The notes beneath the pieces are model-generated. The model ran no database searches. It worked only from the letters and a program-made list of their open reading frames with translations, and was not told the DNA's origin. Source: Takakia lepidozioides (taxonomy: Eukaryota; Streptophyta; Takakiopsida; Takakiales; Takakiaceae). From it: a stretch of DNA of 64,000 bases. Each line of letters begins with the position of its first letter. The first letter of the stretch is position 1. Positions 11,365 through 23,827 of this stretch are shown here, piece after piece. Location: contig CM060732.1 of NCBI GenBank assembly GCA_030704615.1, positions 20,956,001-21,020,000 of the forward strand, in the 5' to 3' direction. The translations under genes were made by a program, and so were the position numbers.

Positions 11365-13363
11365 TTACCAGGCAGTTGGCAGTCGTCACAGTGTAAGGGT
11401 AGGACCCCATTTTCTTGGACCAAGGTATCAAAACGCCTTGTGAGCTTGTCAACACTATGAGGGCCATCGTCACTACCCATCTGCACACCAACAGTAACTA
11501 CTTGGATGAGCCAGGGTAGAATTGAAATGAAATGGTACCTTATAACGTCCGCAGAAAGCTCAAAGACCTTATGGGACAAGGAAAACAAGAAACAAGAAAG
11601 AGAAAAAGGTAAGGTCAGTGGTTGCATTGTAATTTTTTCAAGTGTCTACTGAACCATGCAATGTATATAAAATGTAGCAATTCTTATCTATTACCTAATG
11701 GTTTGTCTCATAATGTTGGTTTTTGAAAACATGTTTTCTGTACAACAATACAGAACACAACTCGGGCAGTGAAGTCCCTACCCCGCGAGGTAACTCTTGG
11801 GCCATATCAAGACTTGGACTTCCACACGGTTCAATGGCTTGGGAGGTGGGCACATCCTGAATGACTGCAGATCTGGGGCCCTGCCAATCACAGACCCCAC
11901 CAACCCGATGTTGATGAAACAAAGCTGAGGAGTAGGATGTTCATGAAATAAACAGCCAAACAGAAGAAGAGAAGTATGAAGGAGAGACCAGCTGACCTCA
12001 GTGTCAAGCTGACACTCAACACATTCCAAGTCATTGGTGTTCTTGCTGTTCTTTTTCTTCGTGTAGTGAAGGATCTCCTTCACTGTCTCATAGATCTCAT
12101 TTGGCTGCCACCTATAAATTGTGGGGCCAAAATTCAATGTGGCCAACTCTACATGCCGGGTTTCAATCAGACTTCGTAGACGTGGTGCTGCTTCAGGATC
12201 CTTCTTCATGTTTGGTGGATCCGCAATCAGGCCAGCCTCACCCAACCATTCTCTCACGATCCGCCTATTGGTCATCAGGGTTAGATACTGGCTATGCCAG
12301 TGTTGCCTAAGTAGATCTTTGCCATATTTCCTAGAGGGATCCTTGTCTTTCCGTCGAGGGGGACAAAATATGTCCCTGTAGGAAGGCACAGCCACTTTTG
12401 GCACCTCTGCTGACTCAACTCCCATAGTACAGCAGATCTACAAACCACTTTGGATTTAGGGACTGTAGGCCTCTCCCAACAAGTCTCTTTTGTCCTACTG
12501 TTGAAGTAGTACCGCTGCCCCCACTCCAAAGCTGTTGCCTCCTGCCAATGCTCAGGTAAGGCTTTGAGAGGGGGGGGAGGGGGGGGGAGAAACATCTTCC
12601 TGTATCAGCCCGGATGGTTGTGCTAGGATCCTGGGACTTTTAAAAGGCCCCTTGCTTCCAGCCTTCCAATTTGTCTTCATCTGCAGACAAATTGGACAGA
12701 CTGCATTAATTGACAGCATTAATAGAGGTACAAGAGCTAGGACCTAGAGGACGAACTGCATTTTTTACAAAAACTATTTCGTTTGTGAACAGTAGGTCAT
12801 TGGCCGAGTGCATTTCGGGGCTGAATTTCCATGGAGAATCCCAGCCTCCATGGGAAGTAGGCGCTGAAGGTATGTTATAGTCTACATCCCCAGGACTACT
12901 CAATCAACACATTCTGTCCATGTCCTTTAGTTGGCCTGTCTATGGAGCCTATGAAGTCTCTACTCTCCATCTCTCTGTTGGTTTTCTGTGTTGGTCTACT
13001 TGCTTCCCTCGAAACTTTCAGCTCCTGCAGATGTAATAAGTTGTTTTTCTCTATCTTTGTTTCTTTCTCTCTCTCTCTCATGCTTTGTGAATAACCTAAT
13101 CGACTAACATCACAAATGCAGCCACAGAGGACAAGAGAATGGACACCAGACCTCAAGCTGCAGCTCAACGCAGTCAGCAAATCAACATCAGCCGTCAATT
13201 CTTCTGTATTCGTCAGTCGAACAGCTACACGCACCCGCCTTTCTTCCAAGGTTAGAATGAATCCTGCAATCGTATGAGAACCGATTCTCTGCACCTTCGC
13301 CATCGCTACTCCCGCCATCGCTGCTCTCAAGACATCATTATCATTCATCCAACATTCATCCAT
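11365..13363 (-). CDS. unrecognised multi-exon gene with WW domain
   Basis: Several exon-like frames run in order on the minus strand. 12,896-13,363 is a possible first exon (MDECWMNDNDV, then IGSHTIAGFILTLEERR). 12,450-12,595 holds a proline run then a WW domain (LPEHWQEATALEWG, YYFNSRTKETCWERP), which binds proline-rich ligands. 11,995-12,425 continues YRDIFCPPRRKDKDPSRK, HWHSQYLTLMTNRRIVREW and GPTIYRWQPNEIYETVKEIL. 11,370-11,490 (HSVDKLTRRFDTLVQENG, LHCDDCQLP) ends in a good GTAAGT donor. Beyond the WW domain I recognise no family. The join between the WW exon and the next frame needs a short intron or a frameshift near 12,440. Exon limits are approximate. Confidence 0.5.
11521..11590 (+). 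repeat. dispersed ~60-bp repeat, copy 3
   Basis: Core ATGGTACCTTATAACGTCCG then GAAAGCTCAAAGACCTTATG and GGACAAGGAAAAC. Same orientation as the copies at 2,357, 5,214 and 52,160. Confidence 0.6.
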
Positions 13364-15868
13364 CGAAATGATCCATCTAATATCTCCACACTAGGGGCTC
13401 GAAGGTGATTCCATTTGGTAATGGACACACACATTCAGAAGATGACTGTGGAGCGCAAAGAAAATGAATAGCATGTTGAATATCTCGCCGCGAGTTTGAC
13501 TTGGCATCCTTCGACATCATTTCAAAGGAGCCCAAAGGTCCGCTTCTTTTATCCTCACAAGATGTTGTCTTTTGTCCGAGGTTGTGCTGTTTTTCCTGCT
13601 TCACACTGTTGGTTGGTAAGTGAGCGGTGAAGAGAGTAGTACTATAATTGGGCAAGGTTAACGGGTAAGGAGTGTATGAGGTACAAGCCCTACTGGAGAC
13701 ACCTGCCAGGGAATACTCATCACTGAGCTTTAATATGAGGCAATCATCAGGTTAATCTTAAGATAAGCGGATGCCACATCACTGGCATGATCGTTCTCCA
13801 CCAGTTTCAGTCTGTACTACAACGTGTGCTGGCGAGGCTATTAGTAGGACTTTAAGATAAGCAAATGCAACATCACTGGTATGGCGGTTCTCAGGAATGG
13901 CAGGATTCCTCATACGACATGACTATCTATGAAGAATCTGGTAGAATCTGGTAGAGGAATTCTTTCTGAAGATCTCCCTTTCGCTCACTCTCCCTCCGTT
14001 GTTTCTTTTGATTGGATTGGAGTGTTATTCTAAGTGAAGGAAGGGTATTTAATATAGCTGGGAGAGGGTGCAGGTGCAAGATTTATCACTATGCCATGGT
14101 GAGCATTCAACCAAAAAGACTAAAGGGAAATGTTCCAAACTTGTTTTATCTATGTCTAATATGAAAAATTGTGCATTGTGTAGGTACACACTGACCGAGG
14201 AGGAGTTCCGCTCGCACACCTGCTTAGGGTGTAAATGTCACGACTGCGAAAGACGGCAATGGCTAAGGAGATGTGGCATACAGATGTTGCCACCATTCAT
14301 GTGCCAGTGCAGGACCGTCTATTAGGCTAGGACTCGGAAAAGACACTCCGTTCTCCCTTCCCTAGCCCCCTCCCTTCACATTGTGAACCCCCAGCCTTTG
14401 TCATCTTTAGAGGCTTGTGGGGGAGCTGGGATTGATGTCATGGTGCACAATGCAGCAGATGATTGCCCTGTAAGTTTGTCTCCAATAACTCCCCTTACAT
14501 GATCCATCTACCTTGGTGATGCAGTTGACCTGATGAACTACATGGCATCTCTAATCGTAATAGGAATATGGAGTGCACAATGACCTTTTGGACAGGAACA
14601 TCAACAGTTGGTACGTAGTGAGGATGTGATTAACGGACGTTCAAATAAAGGAAGATGACACGTCTTTGATTTCATTTGTGCAGGTGACATCTACCTTATT
14701 CCCCACTGGAGATAAAGGTATTCACTCAAACTTCTCCCCAGGTTCTTTTTAAGCCTAAATGCACTGTCAGTAGATCTGGATGGCTGTACCGAGAGCCCAC
14801 ACACTCTAGTGTTTTCAAGCTACATGCACTCATGTATCTCCAAAATGTAAGATAGTGGGCAGCAATTCTAAGCTACAGATGTGGGTGCATTTCAGGCTGG
14901 TTACTTGCATCCCTCCTCTTTCTTCTATTTGTCTGTGTTGTGAAGTACCCATTTCAGTTCATTTCATTTCTCCTTTGTGCTTACAAGTTCTTACTCCTCG
15001 CTTTCCAGCACTTTTTCTGTACTGTACCCACTGGTAGGAGATGATGAACTCAGTGGGGAATCTTAAGCAGCTACTCACTCCTATTTAAGAAGTGGTTATA
15101 TTTTCTTGCTCTGTGGTTGAGTCTTTCAATAAAAGGCTGCATGTTCCTTTGCGTCCTTTTCGTTGCCTTGGTTATGGTCTCTTTGCTTATATTCCAAATG
15201 TAGGTCCGGAGTTTAATCTGTAGTCTGCACTACCATGGATATGTGCATTCCAGGCTGCGTTTTGAGAGAAGGGGATGCAGTACCACTCCGATAAGAGTCG
15301 AGATAAGAATAAGAAGAACCAAGGTTTGGACTATCCAGACCAGCCATTGCATTTGATTATTTGGGGGTGTGGAAGAGCATTTCATCACAGGCTAATATTC
15401 AATGATTGTTTAAGAGTGGACTCGGTGTGTGGGTTCTATGGTGTTTTACTCTCTGTTGGTAAACAATGCGTTTTATTCTTGGTGAAGTCTGATATTGAGC
15501 CAATTAAGGAATGGGGTATACTCCATGACTTGTGCATGAAAAAATAGGACATGTGACTTGTTGTGTGGGTTGGTTCGACTCTGATGCTGACCTAGAGGTC
15601 TGGTCTGTTGTTGATACTTCCAGTTGCACACGCTAAAAAGTTCAAGCAGATTTGGGAGGCTTACAAGAATCTCCAGAACAGACGGAGTTGGTAAGGAGCT
15701 ATGCATGTCAATCAAGGAGGGTTGCAAAGGGCAGGGCTATACAACTTCAAAGAGTGGCCTTTGGCCTTTCCATGTGCCTGTCTCAACCTCAACAAGAAGT
15801 CACTTCATACCAAAAATCACTCCCCTCCCTTCCTAAACATCTGCAAAAATGGGATTAGTTGGAGTCTA
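13364..15868. other. about 2.5 kb, no gene recognised
   Basis: Short open frames only. A cysteine-rich 85-residue plus-strand frame at 14,068-14,325 (CALCRYTL, CLGCKCHDCERRQW) catches the eye but matches no motif I know. The rest is unassigned. Confidence 0.35.
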
Positions 15869-16080
15869 CTAGAATCTCCTTAACATAACGATCTGAACTA
15901 CGGTTGACCTCTCTGCCGCTCCATAGCCACCTCCAGCTGCTGTGCTTCTATAACCGCCACTTCCATAGCTGGCCCCCGCAGCACTGTCATATCCACTGTT
16001 GCCATACCCACTGCCACCATATCCTCTGTTCATGGCTGCACCATAGCCTCCGCTGCTTCCATAGCCTGCACCACCATAGC
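15869..16080 (-). pseudogene. orphan Gly/Tyr-rich last exon of a GRP/hnRNP-like protein
   Basis: After an acceptor-like AG at 16,081 the minus strand reads GYGGAGYGSSGGYGAAMNRG, GYGNSGYD and YGSGGYRS, then AERSTVVQIVMLRRF and a stop. Such low-complexity Gly/Tyr tails end plant glycine-rich or hnRNP-like RNA-binding proteins. No RRM exon was found upstream on this strand up to 21 kb. Either a Tnp2 transposon separates it from distant exons or this is a captured fragment. Confidence 0.5.
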
Positions 16081-16555
16081 CTCAATGAAAAAACATTTTC
16101 TTCTTTGACAGAGAGCCCTTGACCTTGTCTCCACCCCTTGGAGGAGCTGCAACAGGAATATCCAAGCACAAATTACCCACAGAATGGGTTTAACAAACCT
16201 GCCACAACAAACATGCCATGCAAGTTCCTTGTAAAAGGTGTGGGGACGTGACTGGATTAAGGGTGCAGGCACTGAGCAGGCCAGATGGCAAGGCACCTTT
16301 GTTTGCGTCACTAGGCTGGTGTGTTCTTTGCCAACTGCTACCTCCTGCCTCAACCAATGTAGAACACCCACCAACGGCACCCGCAGCATCTCTGGCAACT
16401 GCACATATAGCAGATCTGCATTACTCTCCATATACATAAGGATCCGTAAAAGCAACAGAAGGCTAACACAATGCTTTCCAATAGATGAAAATGCTCTCCA
16501 TGGAAGTGCAGACCATGTACATACCTTAGATTGTTCCTTCCAAGGTTAACCTATC

Positions 16556-18965
16556 TCAGGGTCGCAGATAGGCAATACTATATCCTTCTCCTTGTGGGGC
16601 ATGCGCAATTTTCATAAACTTACAAAGAAGCAATTCCACAGGACGAATGCACGTGTGGTCGTAGGCAAACATCTGATTGTTCAGCACAACATGCATGTCA
16701 GTTGATTTGTCGACAAGGTCCATCGTGGTCTCAGCAGGACCAACTACATCTTGAAGCTGTAGGTAGTAGTCTGCGGAAAAAAAAAACTTGAATTTCCCCA
16801 TCAAATTCATGAGCAAAGAATCTCTTGATTTTGGCCTTATATGGCATAGCAACATCAGGGTCCCCTTGAACAACAACGTCACATCCGGGCCTGTAAAGCT
16901 TTCCCCGAAGTTGTGCACATTTAGCATACACCTCTGTTCCTCCGACAAACCATCTTCATCAACTTGGACATGACCTTGGTAAGAATTTGCCTTGCATAGT
17001 ACTGAATATAAGATACCTCCATCTGTTTGTAGTTAGTGGATACCTTATGAAATCTTGACACCAGGCGTTCGTACGGGAAACACCAATACACCTCATGAGG
17101 TCCAAACCGCAGTACGTCTTCAAGCACATGGGCAGCACCTAGAACACACAAACCAAATCTATTGGCTTATCCATACATATGAGTTGTCACTGCATAATCT
17201 GAATACCTGTGGGACTTGTTGTCAGAATCCAAATGGTGGTGTTCCAAATGTTCTTTCATAAAGTCTTCAAACAAGAAGAAAAAACAAGGCAATACCTATA
17301 TTCAGAGCAACTGAAGACTTCACACACCTGAAACGTGCTCCAAGGGGGCCCCATTTGGCCCATCCAACTCCTCTGCCAGAACACGCCAATAACCGAGCAA
17401 TGTCTTTACAACTTGTAGGTCTTCTGTGGTCCACCCCCTAGCCCTGGAATAGTTGAATAGATAGTGGCAAATGTCCACCAAAATGAGCCCCAACTTTTGC
17501 CTTGCCTCAGAAATCCAACCGTCAACCATATTCTAAACATGAGGCAGAACCCATTGTACAAATAATTGGTTTTCTTCTGCCATAAAAGATGTGTGATTCT
17601 CCACAGGGTTGTGTGGCCAACGACCTTGCCGAAATTCATATGGTCGTTCAGATGATACCATGAAACACAAGGATCTCAATTCCTCAAAATCAAACCCAAT
17701 ACCTCTGAGGTCAGCAAACAACTTTGCAGTGTAGTTTTTGAAAAGGTTGAGACTTGTAATGTGCATGACATCGAAGACTAAATCCAATGAAATGTCAAAA
17801 TCGTAAAGATGATATAAACGCCAAAGGACAGATTCCCCTGATATGCCACCTTCTTGTAGTAGAGCTTCTTTCTCTTGCGCACTCGAGGCTTGCTTCCATC
17901 TCCTTACACTGGCATACAATTCATCACTCGAACGCCTCAATGGAGGTTCGATCAACTGTTGGCGGTTGTTACCATACACATAGTGGCCATCCACATAGGC
18001 TGAATGGCAAACACACCTTCGACACGGTGATTTGCCAGAAGACTTGAGCATTCCAATCTTTGTTTGGGCAGGATGGTCCCCCGTAATCAGCATCAACATC
18101 ACCCTCAAAGTGACAGGACCTCTTGTGGTGGCGAGATGTGTACTAATCAACTGAGGGGCATATGAATAGTTAGCCCTAAAGCCCTCTTGGAATAATGATT
18201 CTAACTCTTCAACAAACGGACGAAGAAATAATGTCCTAGCTTCTTTCACTCTTGTAAGAAGAACATCTTGTACCGTGTGCAACAACACAGGGAGGATGCC
18301 TAGAGTATCATTCTTTCCAGTATTCAATATTCGGACCTCAACAACCCAACAGCTCCTGGTGGTGTGGCGAGTAGGTTGGAATCCATCCCAATGAGCAACA
18401 AGACCAATATTTCTGGGATCACCCTAGCACACACAATCAAAATTAGAACCATAAGCATGTCAACCTTTCCATGCCTAATTAACATGAAACCTTTCTGAGC
18501 CTAGCATTTTTGGTTGGTAAATACCTGGCACATGGTTTTGGCTGCAACAATCGGATACCGACATCTTCGGCATCGAAAAGCATAAACGCTCCGAGTATCA
18601 TCCCAACCATTGAGTAGCTCATCACACTTCCTTGGGAAAGCTTTATGGCTCATTTTGCAATTGGCTCGGGGACACACTACTGGAAGCTCCCATTGCTTTT
18701 CAGGATCCCAAAATTCTTGGGTGAGCCTTACTTTTTCACCATCCCAAAAATCCCTTATAGAATTTGGAGCATCCTCAAAACCTTTCCCTTTCCATCTCTC
18801 GCGGTTCCTCCACATGGTCAGAATCTCATGGCAAAAAGTTTTGGACCTCAAGATCAATGACAATTGAGGCCCAATTGGCAAATAATCAAGAGAAACCATT
18901 TCTTTCCTGGGCATACTGCAGTGTGGGCACCTTTCAGCACATCGTTGGCAATCCCTCTTGTTCAT
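16556..18965 (-). pseudogene. CACTA-like (Tnp2) transposase, with introns or decayed
   Basis: Cut-and-paste transposase of the CMC group. In order on the minus strand: 18,501-18,965, Cys-rich start (CAERCPHCSMPRKE, DYLPIGPQLSLILR) with FWDGEKV and CRRCRYPIVAAK; 17,533-18,420, Tnp2 core (HWDGFQPTRHT with a candidate catalytic Asp, LRPFVEELESLFQEGF, LMLITGDHPAQTKI with the second Asp, CRRCVCH, FDVMHITSLNLFKN); 17,320-17,529, ARQKLGLILVDICHYL; 16,921-17,151, DUF4218-like (RFGPHEVYWCFPYERLVSRF); 16,556-16,948, C-terminal part. Gaps between the pieces could be introns. No terminal CACTA repeats could be assigned. Confidence 0.75.
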
Positions 18966-19321
18966 ACCGCATTCGCATTGAGTAATGCTACCTGCCCTAT
19001 AAGAATCCTCATTGCTTGGAGGGAATACAATGCCTTTGTGCGCGTATTCAAGTGTCCCAACACATAATCGCCATCTCTAGGATGTGACCATTCCCAATCG
19101 ACAATACACATCCATCAATTGCCTCCAAGATCGAGGTGTAGAGAAGGATGCATGGCTGATGTCAGAGAGCATTCCAGAACATGGTGGATTGACAAATAGG
19201 AGACAGCCAGAGCCATGAGTCTGAGGACCTAGGTGACCCACAACACTAGTTCACTTTTGAGATAACCAGTAGATTTGGATGCATACATCAATATGCCACT
19301 GCTGAAAACAGATGGGTTCAG

Positions 19322-19490
19322 TCAAACAGTGGCAGCCAAATTCTGTTCGCGGGAAAAACAATTCTGCCGTGGGGACAGAATGGCTTGGGGATCAAATAGC
19401 CTCTTCCAATGGAGAAAATGGTGCCACTTGCTTCCAAAGTGGAGCTGCCAGTCAGCTTTGTCTTGATACTCTGGATGTTGCCCTGAGGCA
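19322..19490 (-). pseudogene. cytokinin oxidase/dehydrogenase-like C-terminal fragment
   Basis: Minus-strand frame HPEYQDKADWQLHFGSKW followed by HHFLHWKRLFDPQAILSP and a stop matches the CKX C-terminal pattern W-HFG-KW-F-K-(F/Y)DP-(A)IL-PGQ in spacing. The usual PGQ is PRQ. No FAD-binding exons were recognised upstream within 1.5 kb, so it is a fragment or the last exon of a gene with very long introns. Confidence 0.5.
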
Positions 19491-20639
19491 TGACCGGCGC
19501 GAAGGCTGAGAGCGCTAGCATGACCAGCTCTAACACTCTCTTCCTCCATACATGCAACATTTGGATATGGCCCTACACAAAGTGATGCCTACAAGACTCT
19601 CATCTCAGGCCCCTAACCAGGTTTATTTCTCTAACACGCCAAACTTGACCAAGTAAGACCATCCAAAACCTCGCTGCAGAAGTGTTTTCCCTCTAAAAGA
19701 ACGACACAGCCCCCCAGTATCAACAATATATAGCAAGGAAGCATACATCTGGCGAGGAAGCGTTGGAAAAGAAATAACACCCCTTCTAACATCAAAGCGA
19801 TACCTTGACAAGTGATGCATGGAGGGAGTTCAGATTGTAAGGTTGTTGTAAGTCATCCACCCAGCGCTCCAGATTGCCCTCTCTCTTTGCACTGCCACCC
19901 TGCTCCACATGCCCCTAGAATATGAGCATTGGTTGGGAACCTCAGGTCATTTCTTTGGTCTGCCTTTCTTTGTACCCTGAGCTAAGAAAGAAGTAGCATG
20001 CTACTAAACCAGATTTCAACAGACTCCAGTATTTCACTTGCAAGCATTTCTGCTTAGAATCACTTGTAAACCTGAGGGAAAAGTAAGGAAGCCTAACGTC
20101 CGCGAGAAGACTGGAAAACTGTGTCCGCATGTCCCTGTCCCATACCTCACCCAAAGGTAAGTATCTCAGTGTCCAGAAGCAGACGGTGTCATAATAGAGG
20201 ATAAATGTACTACTAATCAACAACTAACAGCTTTCTGACCAAAATCATACCTCCAGAATAGATAAATCCATGACCTCTGTCACCTTTACTTCACGGGATT
20301 AGTGGAAACAGAGGCAGGCAGTTATACACAAAGCTTGACTTCAAACAAGGAGACACCAAAATCATACCTCACCATGTTCCGAGTAGGTACCAAAGAGATG
20401 TACGTACCAAAGAGATGGTTATGGAGATTCCTATTTTACATGTGCTCGTAAACCAGGATCTGCACCCCCAGAGGTAGCAACACAGGTTAGCAATGAAAAA
20501 GTCGAGGCACATTGCCATTTCACACATCCCTTACCCCACCCCTTTTCTACAGGACCCCACCTTCTACCTTTGACATTTGCATTACCTTGACCAGACTTCA
20601 AAAGTAAAACCCTTGACCATAACCCTGGCAGGCCACCCG
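19491..20639. other. no gene recognised
   Basis: Only short frames without known motifs, between the CKX-like tail and a LINE fragment. Confidence 0.35.
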
Positions 20640-20815
20640 GTCTCTTTGTATGCCCTGCCCTCTAGGAAGCCTATCGCCATTGGGTGCACTTGAAAGAAGG
20701 GAAGGAAAAAAAGAATGGAAACCCACATTTGTCTTTTTCCTGCATGTCAAAAAGGCTTATGTGGAGAGATGGTCTAAGGCGCTGACTCTGGTCTTCAGGG
20801 ATTAATGGTAGGTGG
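20640..20815 (+). mobile_element. LINE fragment with internal deletion
   Basis: Begins with the LINE 5' leader (CCCTCTAGGAAGCCTATC, CATTGGGTGCACTTGAA) and jumps directly to the reverse transcriptase core encoding GKEKKNGNPHLSFSCMSKKA-like sequence, whose better frame matches KEGKPTYVFFLDVKKAY. Everything between, roughly 3 kb, is deleted. Confidence 0.7.
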
Positions 20816-21064
20816 GTCGGCTCAGACAAAGCAGTAAAAAGACCAGCTTGCATACAAAGCTGGGGAGTGTCAGAGGAGAAGAAAATGTGGGGAAAAATCT
20901 CAAATAATGACCTATAATAGCCATCTGGCATGCCTTCAGCCAGTCTTCCTTCAGCCAGTCTTCCTACGTAGAACATAGAATTGGTCTTTCTGTGAAATCT
21001 GGTGTAACTTACAAGGTGGAGACAAGTAAGGATACTTGAAAGGTGCTGCATTTCTCCATACCTC

Positions 21065-21258
21065 ATTGCAGAACTCAGACTGGCCTTCTTTACTGGTGAT
21101 ACAGCCTGAAGCACGCTTATGGCCAGAGTCTTCCCATCCTTGAATGCTCCAAAATAGACTTTGCCAAACCCCCCCCCAATCCAACTTCATGCGTTGGATT
21201 GAAGCCCTCGCCCTCTGCTGCCTTCGCTAGTTCTTGGAAGGTGTATCGTCAAACACAT
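21065..21258 (-). pseudogene. receptor-like kinase fragment with homopolymer frameshift
   Basis: Minus strand reads RYTFQELAKAAEGEGFNPTH then, after a run of nine G, GFGKVYFGAFKDGKTLAISV in another frame. This is a kinase glycine-rich loop with its preceding juxtamembrane motif. A later shift yields EGQSEFCNEV. The conserved VAIK lysine position reads AIS here. A nonfunctional piece. Confidence 0.6.
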
Positions 21259-21299
21259 TTTCTGGGAATTGGGGATCAATGAGGGTTGCGAACAATCTG

Positions 21300-22483
21300 G
21301 GGGAGAAGTGAGATACTATGAGGAGGCTCATGCTATTCTATATGTGGGCGATGTGAAGCCAATCTAAGTCTTACCTTAATTTTACCATTTAGGAAAATAG
21401 ATTTTACCTCATAGCCCTATTTACTATGAGGTAAAGCCTAGAAGAATTACCTTAAGAGGATTCCGGCAATCCTTCCTACCTTCCTTGTGAAGGTGATAAT
21501 AAGTGACAACCAAGCGAAGAGCGTACATAGCTGCGTAGGTAGACCCACTACATATCCACCATTAACTCAGATGGGTTTTGTCTTCGTCAGAAGAGCTGGT
21601 GGGGCCAGGACAAGGAACAACAAAAGGACATAAAAAAGGATCTCCTTGGCTCCTCGTTGGGCTCCACCACACAATCTCAATCTTCAATTGTGAAGCTGGT
21701 TTTCCCTTTCATACAATCGCTATAGTGAACAGAGCCTCATCATCATCATGCTTGAAACCATGCTACCCGGTTGACGCAACTTTCAAGTTCCTGCTGGTGG
21801 CTCTACGTCTCACGTTAACACTTAATACGCCAGCCGGCCATGCCACAAGCCCTTACACAGTCAAGTGGAACTACAGAACTAAAGCTGTTGGCTATGGTTA
21901 GTAGTTGAGTTAGACGCGTTATCCAGCACTCCTGACGGCACCAAAGCAGGAGAAGTGACAACTTGGAGAGAGGACGCAAACCTTATATTTCCAACAGCCT
22001 TGAGACAGAGCGCATGAGAGACGCTAACAGCACACCTCAGTCACTAGGCGCAGCAGGCTACTTGAGCAGCGCCAGGGAGCTATGGCGGCAATTTCAGCCA
22101 TACGCTGACCCTGAGTATTTTGGGGGAGCGGCCAGCGTATTTAGGCGGGTGGGTAGGGACTATTCCATGAAGCCAAATTGTCAACATCACTTTTGAACCT
22201 GCATCTACTTCTACTTACCTCGAGCAACCATTGCTCCCTCTTGCTTTCCTTTCGTGTGTTGATCATATGAAATGTAGAATTGACAGCTTCTTCTCATCAG
22301 ATTGTGTCAGATTTGAGCCCCAAAACAAATTCAGATATCCAGCTTCTGACATGACCCTGCACAGCTCTATAAAAAGACCCAAGTGGGGTGACTGTACAAA
22401 TGGGTGTAACTGTCCCCAAGAGGAAACAACCAAAGCTCGTAGAGGTAGATATATTAACACAAAGAAAGAAATCAAACTATTCT
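21300..22483. other. no gene recognised
   Basis: Contains an inverted repeat near 21,400-21,437 (TTTACCTCATAG and CTATGAGGTAAA) and no supported coding region. Confidence 0.35.
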
Positions 22484-23827
22484 AGTATCACCTATAGCCT
22501 GAAGAAGGACAGACAACAAGAAAGAGAGTGGATCAGAGAGTGCGGGGAGGTGAGATGAAGCCGCCCAAGCAACCTCTGCCCGACGTAAAATAGATTGAGC
22601 TTGAGCCTTTTGCAAAGCAACAGAAAATCGTTGTCTAAAGAAAGCTACAAGAACAGAGGCGTATGGGCTTCCAAGGCTTTTGTTTTCTGCTGCACGATGG
22701 GCACATGTGCGATGGAACTCGTTGAACTGATGATGCAAACAACCAAAGATCTCGACTGCCAAAGGAAGGAATGTGTCTGTGGAATGACGTGCCCGATAGT
22801 CATGCTCCTTTCCCTGCACAACTACTGAAGCGGCAACTCCCTGTGATGAGGCTGTGTGGGGCAAGAGATCCGACCTAGTAGGATCAGCGATGACAACGTC
22901 CGCCAATGTACGCAGTCCGTCCTGTGAGAGAACAATGTCAACCCGTCGTCAAGTGGAATGGTGTTTGTGGGTCGATGGGAGTATGTGCACCTGCTCTCGA
23001 ATGACATGTATCCCAGCATCACGAGCAACCACAGCTGCTGCATCCCGGACGACGTCATGGGTCGCAGTGCGTTCTCCACTGCAGGTGCAACGAAGAAGAT
23101 GTATGCCGAGTGAATCGAGAGGATGGCGACAAACACATTGTTGTAGTCCTAACACAAAGGGATGCGGAAGACCCAGTCAAACTCGTAGGGAGGTGGTAAA
23201 TACAGTAGAAGACATACAGAAGGGTGCAATGGTTGGTCGTACCGTGAGCCACGCGCCTACTCCGGGCCCTGCGCACAAGAGAAGTCTGGCCCGATGTGCA
23301 TCTGAAGGAGCGTCGGAAAGCATGCTGGCAAATGAGTGTCGGTGCACGCGTTCCATGATGGTATCCTGTAAATGGTCCAGACCTTGAGTGACCAACTGTT
23401 CAAAGGGTGGCAGACAAGCCCGTGGTGGTGTTGGGATGAGATCCCGCACTGAACGAAGATGTTGTTGGAAGGACAAAGAGCCATCGTCGATGTGGGCAAC
23501 CACCTCCATGAGAAAAGGGCGTTGCTGACACAGAAACCGAGATGCCAAGGCTGGAGCGACTAAAGCCCAACTACCTAGGAAGGCAGCAGGGGCAGTGACG
23601 ACTGTGGATAGTAAATCCATTCCTCCAGAAGAGATCAGGAGGGTAGCCTGACGACATGCCAAGGGCCCCTGCTCACTATCAAATGCACTTGGGCCTAATA
23701 GACGACCAAAAATCCCCATAACAGTCGTATCAAAAGAAGACAGAAGCTCCACAAACTGGGGAGTGGGGGGAAGGAACAACGCAAAAGATAAGAAGGTCAC
23801 TGTAAAAAGCATTGGTGAGAATGCCAT
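22484..23827 (-). pseudogene. RT C-terminus: Cys/His motif and PD-(D/E)XK-like region
   Basis: 23,177-23,827 continues the RT thumb and connector (ISSGGMDLLSTVVTAPAAFL, RFLCQQRPFLMEV). 22,949-23,155 carries CVCRHPLDSLGIHLLRC, a C-x-C...H-x3-C knuckle. 22,472-22,906 reads LADVVIADPTRSDLL, then SVVVQGKEHDYRARH. The D-V-V-I-A-D spacing to Q-G-K resembles a restriction-like endonuclease core as in R2-type elements; this is inferred from pattern only. The pieces lie in different frames. Confidence 0.55.

Noticed and set aside
14068-14325. Cysteine-rich 85-residue frame
   Set aside because: No recognisable zinc-binding spacing, and no splice or neighbour support.
16000-19260. CACTA terminal repeats for the Tnp2 element (for example CAACACTAG near 19,240)
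   Set aside because: No matching inverted partner or 3-bp duplication could be found at the other side.
22854-23387. Plus-strand 177-residue frame, and other plus-strand frames across 22.5-25.0 kb
   Set aside because: They are shadows of the minus-strand retroelement coding region.
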